From positions 1-64,000 of the forward strand of contig CAYZTG010000003.1 in NCBI GenBank assembly GCA_964481475.1: a stretch of DNA of 64,000 nucleotides, written 5' to 3'. Under the pieces are notes generated by a model. That model was not told where the DNA came from and did no database searches. It saw only the letters and a list, made by a program, of their open reading frames with translations. Shown in pieces: positions 29,115 to 37,441 of the stretch. Position 1 is the stretch's first letter. Each line of letters starts with the position of its first letter. A program made the translations under genes and the position numbers. Origin of the DNA: DUQU01 sp964481475. GTDB taxonomy: Bacteria > Bacillota_I > Bacilli_A > Acholeplasmatales > UBA5453.

Positions 29115-29725
29115 CTTATTTCCTCTCCAAAGAATAAGTTCTTTAAGACTACTAACAATTGATTCGGTGAATCATAGCGAAAAGCTTTAACATTGTAGTT
29201 ATGAGAAATCAAAGATAATTTCTCATCAAAGTTTCCTTCACTATAAAATATGTTAAAATCAGATTTGCTAAAAATTTCTTCAATTAAACCATCTGAAGTG
29301 CTCCCTCTTCTTGAAGGTCCGCCAATGTGAAAAGATATGATAGTTAAATTTTTGTTTTCTTTTTGGTTAAATATTGCTAAGGCCCTTAAACTCTCTTCAC
29401 TAATCGAGATACCTGCTTCTAAAAGTCCTTTTACACTACATCCAACCACTATTATTAAAACAGCGTCATCACTAATATCCTCAACTTCTAAGTAGTCATC
29501 TCTCTTATATTCTAAACCATCAACACTGCGCATGGCAAAATCTAAATCATCAACATCAATTGATTGTCCAAAAGATGTTAAATAGACTTTTTTATCTGCT
29601 AGTATTTGATAATACTCTTTAGGAAAAACATCATTGTTATACTCCGGTGGTTCTTTAATAATCGGTCTTTTGCAACCGGTTAATGTTAGAACCAAAAGTA
29701 GCATTAAGATTAACTTTTTAGTCAT
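29111..29725 (-). CDS. Small lipoprotein, DUF6305-like, paralogue of the 35427 gene
   Basis: 204 aa. The signal ends in lipobox LTGC. The mature part has YLTSFGQSIDVDD, VLIIVVGCSVKGLLEAGISI and IISFHIGGPSRRGSTSDGLI. The last two align well with the 219-aa lipoprotein at 35427 (VILVIGASGKGLGDAGTNL, VVFHLGGSGRTGQTSD). The conserved glycine-rich loops suggest a ligand-binding alpha/beta fold. Its function is unknown, but it is fused by overlap to pgsB, so it probably works with the Pgs complex. It could replace the missing PgsA or act as a receptor. Confidence 0.65.
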   Translation of the reverse strand: MTKKLILMLLLVLTLTGCKRPIIKEPPEYNNDVFPKEYYQILADKKVYLTSFGQSIDVDDLDFAMRSVDGLEYKRDDYLEVEDISDDAVLIIVVGCSVKGLLEAGISISEESLRALAIFNQKENKNLTIISFHIGGPSRRGSTSDGLIEEIFSKSDFNIFYSEGNFDEKLSLISHNYNVKAFRYDSPNQLLVVLKNLFFGEEIR

Positions 29726-29743
29726 TTTACCACTCTATCCATT

Positions 29744-30511
29744 TTATATTTTGACTTCATTTAAAGAAGCATAAGTGATTTTCATAATCTCAATTTTATC
29801 AATTAAATCTTTAGTAACTTCTCCAGTTGTATAGATTATTACTTCCCCAAACTTATTTTTGTCTGAAACGCTAATAAGTTCATTCAACTGCATTATTGTT
29901 GGTTTTTCACTAGTAATTATTTGATAATTTGGATGTTCTTTTAAAATAATATCTTTGACTAATTCAAAGTGAGTACATCCCATTACTATTATATCAAATT
30001 CTTCCTTATTTAATAAGGAAACTTTATCTAAGATAATTTTTTTGCCCGATTCCATCATAAATTCACCTGATTCAATCGCATCAACCCACTCACTAGCTTT
30101 AATTCCGATTACTTTAGCACCTTTATCACCAAGATAGTTTTGATAACTTCCCATTTCAATTGTTTTGTTAGTCGCAAAAACAGCTAAGCTTTTTGTTTGT
30201 GATCTTTCTAAAGCATAATCGCTTGTGATACTTATTACTTCGATAACTGGTAAATTAGTAATTGCTCTTAAACTATGAACATGCAAAGATGCTGTATTAC
30301 AAGCAATAATAATTGCTTCAACACCTTCATTTATTAAAAACTTACCAATCTCAATTACTCTATTTTCAATAGTTTTAAACTCTTTCGTTCCATATGGATT
30401 ATATGCATAGTCTGCGACATAAATAAAATCAATATTGGGAAACTCTTCTGCCAAATGTCTTAATACTGCAAATCCACCTAAACCAGAGTCAAACACACCT
30501 ATTTTTTTCAT
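29744..30511 (-). CDS. murI: Glutamate racemase
   Basis: 255 aa, normal length. Signature motifs are GVFDSGLGGFAVLRHL, DYAYNPYG, IIACNTASLHV (first catalytic Cys) and IVMGCTHFEL (second catalytic Cys). It interconverts L- and D-glutamate. Usually a cell-wall gene, but here it lies 18 nt before the lipoprotein-pgsB genes, so it may feed D-glutamate into polymer synthesis or recover D-glutamate released from polymer for fermentation. A hairpin upstream (30537-30556) may partly insulate it. Confidence 0.92.
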   Translation of the reverse strand: MKKIGVFDSGLGGFAVLRHLAEEFPNIDFIYVADYAYNPYGTKEFKTIENRVIEIGKFLINEGVEAIIIACNTASLHVHSLRAITNLPVIEVISITSDYALERSQTKSLAVFATNKTIEMGSYQNYLGDKGAKVIGIKASEWVDAIESGEFMMESGKKIILDKVSLLNKEEFDIIVMGCTHFELVKDIILKEHPNYQIITSEKPTIMQLNELISVSDKNKFGEVIIYTTGEVTKDLIDKIEIMKITYASLNEVKI

Positions 30512-30536
30512 ATAATACCTACCTTTAACAAAATTG

Positions 30537-30556
30537 GAGGCACCATTTGGCGCCTC
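30537..30556 (-). terminator. Weak terminator or attenuator ahead of murI
   Basis: On the minus strand GAGGCGCC-AAAT-GGTGCCTC forms an 8-bp stem (one G-U) followed by CCAATTTTG. The U tract is poor, so partial termination after the giant lipoprotein gene is more likely than full separation. Confidence 0.5.
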
Positions 30557-30570
30557 TTTTTGATAACTCT

Positions 30571-33500
30571 TTAATTTATAATTCTTTCAACATTTACCCA
30601 ACTTGGATCTAGTATAACTAATTGAATATAACCGTTTGCTGTAGCTGCTGTTGGTAATGCACTACCAGTATAGAAGTAAATAAATCCTTCTTCATATTGA
30701 TGAGCTGTATTTCCTGTTCCACCAAAGTTAGTGCTATTTAATCCCAATAATGTTTCCCACCAATTACTTCCTAAGTTAGGAACGTTTCCATCAAATTTAA
30801 CACTAAATCTTTGTGGTCTATCTGTTTGATAAGTAGTAGCGTGATTATAATCTACTAAAACTGTGTTCCCACTTTCTGGTGTAAATGCTGGAACGAAGTT
30901 TATTCCCGCACCATAAGTAGATGACGAACTTCTAAAACTAAGTGCTCCTTCAAGTTTTAATAACGTACCATAAGGTAAGTTTTCTGCTACATCTGTTAAT
31001 GTTTCTTTATCAGTAATAACTACTGCTTCTTCTAAATTGAATTGATATGAAACATCGCTTTCTAAAACTTCAATATTAGCAGTTACTTTATCTGTAATAA
31101 CTAATTCTTTTCTACCTACAAATCCTTTAGTTGTATTAATGTTAAACGTAGCTGTTAATTCTATTTCATCACTCTTAGCTAAAACATGTTCATTGTCTAG
31201 TGTATAAACAAATTTATCACTTCCATAAACTCCATGCAATCCTGTAACGTAAATAACATCATTTCCTGTTTTATCTTTTAAGATTAAACCATGTGTATTC
31301 GCTCCAAGTGTTGATGAACCATTCCAATGGAAACCAACAATAACACCTCTAAACTTAGCTTCAATTCCAGTTGTTAATGTTTCTACAGCTTCAGTAACTG
31401 AATAAATTTTATCTTTAGGTAAAACAGTAATTTCATATGTTAAAGTTTTTCCTAAGAATGTTGCTGTTAATGTTACTAATCCACCTTCTGAAGAGAAGCC
31501 AACTTGACCAGTTTCAGGATCAATTAATGGATCTTCTGAAGTCCAAACAATACCACCGTCTATTATGTCTTCTAATTTTGGTAATTCAAGTGTTCCACCA
31601 GCGTCAACGCTTAATGTTAACTCTCTACCTAAAACAATTTCAACTCTTCTTTCAATTGGAATAACTGACATATTTTCTACGTTAATTAAATCCATTTGTA
31701 AGTATGTTCCTGTTTCTGCTGCAAACACTGCATAGAATACACCCGTTCGTACAATTGGCGGAATATCTTTTGTTGGTCCAATAAATGAATTTTCTGGTAA
31801 ATCAAATAAATCTGTCCACCAATATTCTCCACCGTTAGGTCTGTTATTTTCATTTCTAAATGAAACAACTTTACCACCACTGTTTGGATATTTAACATCA
31901 TTGTTTTCTTTTGCACTTATGTTATAGAAGAATTTATGGTTCATAGTCGCAATAGGATTATTTGTTGAACCACCAAATGCGAATGGGTTTTCTTCAGTTC
32001 CAACAAACTTAATAACAACTCCAACTTGTGGGTTTTCAAAGAAAGCAACCATTTCAGCTTGACTTGAAATTACAACCATATTTTCTTCTGGGAAGTTAAT
32101 TTCTTGGTCTTTTTCTTTAATTTCAATAATTGTATTGTCATTAACTACAAATTCTCTTCTAATTGGTGCTACGTCTGTAATTGTGAAAATTCCTTCAATT
32201 TCAACAATATCACCAATTTCCAGTAAATCATCATTAATATCAAAGTAATTAGCGTAAGTTCCTAGTTTATCACTTGGATCATTTACATAAACAATGTCTG
32301 AAGTAACTAAGTCTTTAATTACTAATCCTCTAACTCCGCTAGCATTACCATCTGAGAAATAACCTACCACTTGACCTTTAACTCTTAATCTATAACCATT
32401 TTGTGCGATAGCTAAAATCTCACTTACATTAATAGTTTCTAAAGGTAAAACTGTAACTTCAAATGATAAAGTAACTTCATCACTACCTGCCATAAATGTT
32501 GCTGTTAAAGTAACTACTGTTGTTTCTGAAACTTCACCAACTAAGCCATTTTCAACATTAATAACTGTGTTGTCTGAACTCCAAGTAATACCTTCTGTTA
32601 CATGTTCTTTTAACTCAGGTAAAGTAATAATGTCTCCAGGATTCACACTCTTTGGCAACGTTGATTCTAATAGTATTTCTACTTTTTCTGTTAATGACAT
32701 TTCAATTGCATCAATTGATGGTATTACAAATGCCAAGTAAGTAGCTGACACATATAAAGCATATGCGTAAATAGTATTTTCATTTAATAATGCTTCTTGA
32801 CCTACATATGAAATATTGAACATATCCATCCAATTATCATTGTTTAAGTTTTCTGATTGTGCTGCAAGTAAGAAAGCAAACTTTAATTTATTAACTTGTT
32901 TATCGTAAACTTGTCCACTTACTTCATTATGGTTAATAACTACCCAGTTTGTTTGAGTTGGAGTACCACTTGTTGAAAAGTTAAAGTATGGGTTTTCTAT
33001 TTTTACAAGTTTATTAATATATTTTTCATAATTTAAACCAAATTCATTGTAACTAGCTTCAGTATTTAGGACATACGCATTATCATAATCATGAACCACT
33101 TCATTACCGCTAGAAACAATAACTATCTCAGTTACGTTTTGTAAAGTTTCTCTTGAATAGTTTCTATACTGTCCGTGAACAACAATATCATCACCAACTT
33201 TAACTGAATTAAATACATCTGATGAATTTAAAATAAAACTTCCTGTATCCGAAAAATCTACTGTAACTACTTCTTTAGTTACTGGGTCTTCAATAACATA
33301 TGAACGAATAGAAAGAGATTGATTTCTAGCAAATGCTAACACTCTACCACTAACCACTACATAACTATTGTTGACTACAGGTGTGTTTTCTAATAAATCA
33401 GAAACTGTTCTTTGGACAATTGGCATTAGTTTAACAGTAAATGTTAATGACTCTTCTTGCTCGCCAATAGTAATTTTTAATGTTAGAGTTACTTCTTCTT

Positions 33501-34617
33501 CAACAGCACCCTCAACTTTAAAATGATTAACATCAACTACCGCTTTATTGTTTGTTATTGTTAAGAAACTATTAGTATCTACGCTCCATTCATATTGAAG
33601 TGAAGGAATTGTTGGATGTTCAACAGGCAATACTAATACTCCATAAGTTTCACTTGGTAACTCTTTATTAATTTGCGTTTTTACAAGTGGAATTAATTCA
33701 GATAATGTAAGTGGTTTTGAAACTACATCATCTTCTTGACCAACAAATGATACTCTCCAACTTTGTTGAGGAACATTATAATCATGTAAAACAACTGTTA
33801 ACTCAACACGATTATTAACATTAGCTTCTAAAATATCAAGATTAGAAATATCGCTAAATATTAAAGTTTTTCCTTCTTCATCCATAATTTTATAAATATT
33901 TCCGACATCTTTTATAATAGTACCAACTATTTCAAAAAGATTAGCATAAGTACCAATTTTATTTTCACGGTTTAGAGCAGCAACTTCTTGAATTGTCTTC
34001 TTAGAAACGTTTGTTCCAAAATCTGTAGTTGTTCCATCATTAGAAGCAATCACAGCAGCTTTAAGTCTAGGATAATTGTTAATTAAGCCAAATTCCCCTT
34101 TTAAAGTTAATTTGTCTCCAAGAGCAACTGTTTCATTACCTAGTAAGTTAACAAAAATTTTGCCTGTATTATCTTCTAAATAAAAACCGGTACTAGCTAT
34201 TGCAAAAACAACACCAGAGATACTTACAGGATCATTATTCATCCCATTTTCTAATAACTCTAAAATAGTTTTCTCTTCATAATTCACAACCGCTTGTTTA
34301 ACCTCAACAGTTATTACATGTTTTGCTTTACCTAACTTTAAAGTAACCGTTGCAGAACCCTCTTTTAAACCTTTAACTAAAACTACTCCATCCTTGTGAT
34401 TGGCATTAATAATTTTAGAATCAGAAACATCTAGTTCCAATTCACCAAGTTTATTAGTTGGCTTAACAGTTACTTCAATTTCTTTAGTTTTGCCAACCAA
34501 AACTTCCACTTTGCTTTCAGCAGTAATAGTTACTTTATCATTGTCACATGAAGCTAAACCAACAACTAAGAATACTAATGCTAAAAGGCTTGTCAAAATT
34601 TTAATTTTTTGTCTCAT
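30571..34617 (-). CDS. Giant modular surface lipoprotein (1348 aa), Ig-like and OB-fold modules
   Basis: The lipobox ends ASC. An N-terminal Big_2-like Ig domain (VEVLVGKTKEIEV, GSATVTL) is followed by OB-fold-like domains (VSISGVVFAIASTGFYLED; VRVKGQVVGYF-like; AKFRGVIVGF). These alternate with beta-rich parts ending in W-x-D/T-L-F-D/L-G-L hallmarks (WTDLFDLP, WWETLLGL) and with Ig-like linkers (GITWSSDN, GIVWTSEDP). The architecture matches the lipoproteins at 2359 and 10409, though the sequence is more diverged. There is no catalytic motif. It overlaps the 34614 hydrolase gene by 4 nt, so it belongs to the GGT-to-glutamate operon. It may hold the substrate polymer or enzymes at the surface. 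Confidence 0.72.
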   Translation of the reverse strand: MRQKIKILTSLLALVFLVVGLASCDNDKVTITAESKVEVLVGKTKEIEVTVKPTNKLGELELDVSDSKIINANHKDGVVLVKGLKEGSATVTLKLGKAKHVITVEVKQAVVNYEEKTILELLENGMNNDPVSISGVVFAIASTGFYLEDNTGKIFVNLLGNETVALGDKLTLKGEFGLINNYPRLKAAVIASNDGTTTDFGTNVSKKTIQEVAALNRENKIGTYANLFEIVGTIIKDVGNIYKIMDEEGKTLIFSDISNLDILEANVNNRVELTVVLHDYNVPQQSWRVSFVGQEDDVVSKPLTLSELIPLVKTQINKELPSETYGVLVLPVEHPTIPSLQYEWSVDTNSFLTITNNKAVVDVNHFKVEGAVEEEVTLTLKITIGEQEESLTFTVKLMPIVQRTVSDLLENTPVVNNSYVVVSGRVLAFARNQSLSIRSYVIEDPVTKEVVTVDFSDTGSFILNSSDVFNSVKVGDDIVVHGQYRNYSRETLQNVTEIVIVSSGNEVVHDYDNAYVLNTEASYNEFGLNYEKYINKLVKIENPYFNFSTSGTPTQTNWVVINHNEVSGQVYDKQVNKLKFAFLLAAQSENLNNDNWMDMFNISYVGQEALLNENTIYAYALYVSATYLAFVIPSIDAIEMSLTEKVEILLESTLPKSVNPGDIITLPELKEHVTEGITWSSDNTVINVENGLVGEVSETTVVTLTATFMAGSDEVTLSFEVTVLPLETINVSEILAIAQNGYRLRVKGQVVGYFSDGNASGVRGLVIKDLVTSDIVYVNDPSDKLGTYANYFDINDDLLEIGDIVEIEGIFTITDVAPIRREFVVNDNTIIEIKEKDQEINFPEENMVVISSQAEMVAFFENPQVGVVIKFVGTEENPFAFGGSTNNPIATMNHKFFYNISAKENNDVKYPNSGGKVVSFRNENNRPNGGEYWWTDLFDLPENSFIGPTKDIPPIVRTGVFYAVFAAETGTYLQMDLINVENMSVIPIERRVEIVLGRELTLSVDAGGTLELPKLEDIIDGGIVWTSEDPLIDPETGQVGFSSEGGLVTLTATFLGKTLTYEITVLPKDKIYSVTEAVETLTTGIEAKFRGVIVGFHWNGSSTLGANTHGLILKDKTGNDVIYVTGLHGVYGSDKFVYTLDNEHVLAKSDEIELTATFNINTTKGFVGRKELVITDKVTANIEVLESDVSYQFNLEEAVVITDKETLTDVAENLPYGTLLKLEGALSFRSSSSTYGAGINFVPAFTPESGNTVLVDYNHATTYQTDRPQRFSVKFDGNVPNLGSNWWETLLGLNSTNFGGTGNTAHQYEEGFIYFYTGSALPTAATANGYIQLVILDPSWVNVERIIN

Positions 34618-35423
34618 CTTATTTTCCCCTCCTTAATAAGTTCAAAAAATGTATTTACTATATTGATTTGCTGAGTAATTCTTTTTTCCAAAGGAAGTTG
34701 ACGATCTGTCTCAATTGTAAAAGTGTAAAATCCTTCGATATTACCAAAATGATAATTGAAACTTCCTTGCGGAGGACTATTATCATAAATGAAAGGTAAT
34801 TCTCCTTCTTCAGTAAAAAGTTTGTTATATTCCTCAACTAATTGCATTACAACAATACTACTTTTTATATTTTCATAAATAATTGAATTTCCTAATCTTG
34901 GTTTTGAATCTGCATAATTTCTAATCGACTCATGCATGTCAACAACAAAATCAGGATTAAAATCCATGATTGTTTGATAGATTTCATTAGCAATTTTCTC
35001 CGTAACTGTTCCATCTTTCTTTCCTGGCATAATTCGGTTTAAATCACTATATTTCTCACCATTATAATTACCATTATCATTTGATCCTGGAAATCTTTGA
35101 ACTAAATATGTTGCTAAACTATTAGCTTTTGGTATAAGTAAAACTTCACCTACAAAGTTATTTGTTTCAACAAACATCTCTGCGGCTGTCCATCCAGCAA
35201 CTTCATCTCCATGAATTCCCCCAATTAAAACAACTTTTGGGCCCTCAATATTTGTAGTATAATGATAAGTATTTGTTTCATAAGGAGTATCTTTTAAGAT
35301 AACTCCCTCTGAAACAGTTATTTCTCTTTCAATTTTATTTTTGTCATTACCGTCTCCATCTATTTCATGATCTTTACAACCTGTTAGAAATAAAAGAAGA
35401 AATAACAATAAAACTTTTTTCAT
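34614..35423 (-). CDS. Lipoprotein AspA/AstE-like (M14 superfamily) metallohydrolase
   Basis: 269 aa. The lipobox ends TGC (Cys16). The zinc motif is GGIHGDE (His71, Glu74), then DLNRIMPG (about 127-134) with substrate-binding Asn-Arg, and VDMHE (His164) as third ligand. This is the succinylglutamate desuccinylase/aspartoacylase layout. Such enzymes cut an amide next to an acidic amino acid. In the setting of GGT and pgs genes a gamma-glutamyl or N-acyl-glutamyl substrate is plausible; phage poly-gamma-glutamate hydrolase PghP also has a related zinc fold. It lies outside the membrane and starts 3 nt after the 35427 gene. Confidence 0.78.
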   Translation of the reverse strand: MKKVLLLFLLLFLTGCKDHEIDGDGNDKNKIEREITVSEGVILKDTPYETNTYHYTTNIEGPKVVLIGGIHGDEVAGWTAAEMFVETNNFVGEVLLIPKANSLATYLVQRFPGSNDNGNYNGEKYSDLNRIMPGKKDGTVTEKIANEIYQTIMDFNPDFVVDMHESIRNYADSKPRLGNSIIYENIKSSIVVMQLVEEYNKLFTEEGELPFIYDNSPPQGSFNYHFGNIEGFYTFTIETDRQLPLEKRITQQINIVNTFFELIKEGKIR

Positions 35424-35426
35424 CGA

Positions 35427-36086
35427 CTAAGGTACTAAAACTTTTAATCCTTCTATTAATTCAGCAACAGCAGAAAATTCAAATAAATCTGATTTGTCTT
35501 TAGCTGCATTTACAAAGATTTCCATGAATTTTTCATTTTTAGCTGCATTTAAAACTACAGAAAATTTAGCTGCTGGAATCGTTTTATTAATAATTGGATC
35601 ACTAGTTTGACCAGTTCTACCTGAACCACCTAAATGGAAAACAACAAGTTTGATCTTATCTGCTTTTGCTTTTGCAATAAATTCATCCGCTCTAACTAAT
35701 TCTGCATCTAAGTTAGTTCCAGCATCTCCTAAACCTTTACCTGAAGCACCAATAACTAAAATAACAATTGCTTGGTCTTCAACATCACTTGCTTTTAATA
35801 GATTGTTTGAAACTACATTTGCTTCAGAAACATCATCATCATTATGTTGTTTAACAACTAATCCAGCACCAGTTAGTAAGTTTTCAGCGATTGGTAGGTC
35901 AGCTTGTCCAATCGTTGTAATGTAAATATTGTCAGCATCTAAGAAACCTTCATATTTTGTGATCTCAACAACATTTCCGTTGCCATTACCATTGCCATTA
36001 CCATCGCCGTTATCATCTTCTTCTTTTTTGCACCCTACTAATACTAACCCTAGTAGCGCTACTAAAACTAATAAATATTTTTTCAT
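35427..36086 (-). CDS. Small lipoprotein, DUF6305-like, paralogue of the 29111 gene
   Basis: 219 aa. Lipobox VGC is followed by an acidic and Gly-Asn-rich linker. The folded part has IYITTIGQADLPIAENLL, VILVIGASGKGLGDAGTNL and VVFHLGGSGRTGQTSD, aligning with the second lipoprotein of the operon. It lies between two metallohydrolases and 21 nt after the membrane-anchored one. Function unknown. A solute receptor for the TRAP-like permease or a polymer-binding protein would fit, but no evidence decides. Confidence 0.65.
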   Translation of the reverse strand: MKKYLLVLVALLGLVLVGCKKEEDDNGDGNGNGNGNGNVVEITKYEGFLDADNIYITTIGQADLPIAENLLTGAGLVVKQHNDDDVSEANVVSNNLLKASDVEDQAIVILVIGASGKGLGDAGTNLDAELVRADEFIAKAKADKIKLVVFHLGGSGRTGQTSDPIINKTIPAAKFSVVLNAAKNEKFMEIFVNAAKDKSDLFEFSAVAELIEGLKVLVP

Positions 36087-36107
36087 CTTTTTTTCCTCTT
36101 TCTTTTC

Positions 36108-37256
36108 CTATTTTTTAACTTCTAATAAATAACTTCCAACGCCGTTATCTTTTAAATCACTAAAGCTTGGAAGATTTTTGATAATAATTTCTTCTTTTCC
36201 AACATTTTCGTTATAACCTTTGATCAAGGCTTCAATAGTGGCAACGTGTCTGCCTACTCTCTCATGAATTGTTGTTGGCTCTCCATAAATATCTACCCCA
36301 ATCTTTTTAGCATATTCATAATATTTATCTTTACCAGTTAAAATTAACTGTTCCGTAAATGCTCCTCTTAATCTTCCTTGTGAAGCATTAGAAGTTTCTG
36401 CTAAAAAAACTAACGTGTCTGTATAATCACCAATTTCTCTATGACTTAACCCTCTTAAATTCACTGGCGATGTTTCTAAGGTAATATCGCTAACTCCAGT
36501 TAGCCACAAATTAACTAGGGCTTTCGCTCCTACTTGTTGCGTTTCCGGTTTATTATGAGCAACAAGAGCATTATTAGTTAAATACTCTGGTGATGCTTCA
36601 TGCATATCTAAAGTTATCGTTATTTTGTTTTCATTAATTAAAGCGATAATTCCATAAGCTATTTGCTCTGTTAAAGTACCTTTTAACTTCCCAGGATAAG
36701 CTCGATTTAAATTACCTGCATCATTACTTGATAGTTTTTGTCCTGACTGTGGGTGAACATATATTTCCGGATTGGGCCATTGATCTGTAAAACTAGTCAT
36801 TCTGCTTCCAAACTTGAATGTTCTTTCACCAAAATCAGTCTCAATATTGTAGAACTGAACAACACCTTCTTGTGCCAACGTATTACTTAGACCACTTTTG
36901 TTAGTTTCCGTAATTACATAAATCGTCCCTTTATCTACTTCAATATTTTCTAAAACTACTGTAGCTGCTAAGTTACCACTAGGCTCATTACCATGGGTCC
37001 CACCTAAAATTAACATGCTTGCTCCAGGTTCAGAACCTTCAAATACATAAATTTCTGTATCTGCTTTAGTGCCCTTTAAATGCGGCGAATAATCACTTAA
37101 CATTTCCACTCTCGTCACGTTATCTCTAACAACATAACTCGTTTGATATTTCTCATGTCTTTTAAAACTTATTGTCGCGAATGTAAATATTAAAAGTCCC
37201 ACTGTAAGTATTAGTATATTAATAATTACTAATCTATTTTTTTTGATAAATTCCAT
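36108..37256 (-). CDS. Membrane-anchored AspA/M14-like metallohydrolase
   Basis: 382 aa. One N-terminal membrane helix (about 10-31) without a lipobox, so the enzyme is anchored facing out. The zinc motif is GGTHGNE (His88, Glu91), then NLNRAYPGKLKGTLTEQ (about 182-198) and LDMHEAS (His219), followed by a long C-terminal region with DYTDTLVFLAETSNA, a possible catalytic Glu. It is related to the 269-aa lipoprotein but the core differs (HGNE versus HGDE, NLNR versus DLNR), suggesting different bonds are cut. It follows the 54-aa membrane protein by 11 nt. Confidence 0.78.
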   Translation of the reverse strand: MEFIKKNRLVIINILILTVGLLIFTFATISFKRHEKYQTSYVVRDNVTRVEMLSDYSPHLKGTKADTEIYVFEGSEPGASMLILGGTHGNEPSGNLAATVVLENIEVDKGTIYVITETNKSGLSNTLAQEGVVQFYNIETDFGERTFKFGSRMTSFTDQWPNPEIYVHPQSGQKLSSNDAGNLNRAYPGKLKGTLTEQIAYGIIALINENKITITLDMHEASPEYLTNNALVAHNKPETQQVGAKALVNLWLTGVSDITLETSPVNLRGLSHREIGDYTDTLVFLAETSNASQGRLRGAFTEQLILTGKDKYYEYAKKIGVDIYGEPTTIHERVGRHVATIEALIKGYNENVGKEEIIIKNLPSFSDLKDNGVGSYLLEVKK

Positions 37257-37267
37257 TTTCTATACCT

Positions 37268-37432
37268 CTACTTAATCGAAAATATTCTTAGTAAAAAGAG
37301 TACAACAACTAAAACAGCACCGATTTTATTCATAACCTTTTTAGTCTCAAAGAAATGCCATACAGCAAAGATTACAACAGTTACCAAAAAGGCTATATAA
37401 ACCCAGCTAATCACATCATAAATAGTCATCAT
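37268..37432 (-). CDS. Small membrane protein (54 aa) after the TRAP permease
   Basis: An intact frame starting ATG-ATG at 37432, with GAGGTG a few bases upstream, ending in TAG at 37268. It encodes MMTIYDVISWVYIAFLVTVV at the start and a second hydrophobic stretch GAVLVVVLFLLRIF, with a basic KKVMNK turn between: two predicted helices. It sits 9 nt after the permease stop and 11 nt before the next gene, so it is translated from the operon. It is far smaller than the usual TRAP small subunit (about 160 aa). I recognise no family. Confidence 0.6.
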   Translation of the reverse strand: MMTIYDVISWVYIAFLVTVVIFAVWHFFETKKVMNKIGAVLVVVLFLLRIFSIK

Positions 37433-37441
37433 TACACCTCA

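Noticed and set aside
30537..30556. Terminator for a plus-strand transcript (T tract on plus side)
   Set aside because: No plus-strand gene precedes it, and the stem pairs better as minus-strand RNA, where the mismatch becomes G-U.
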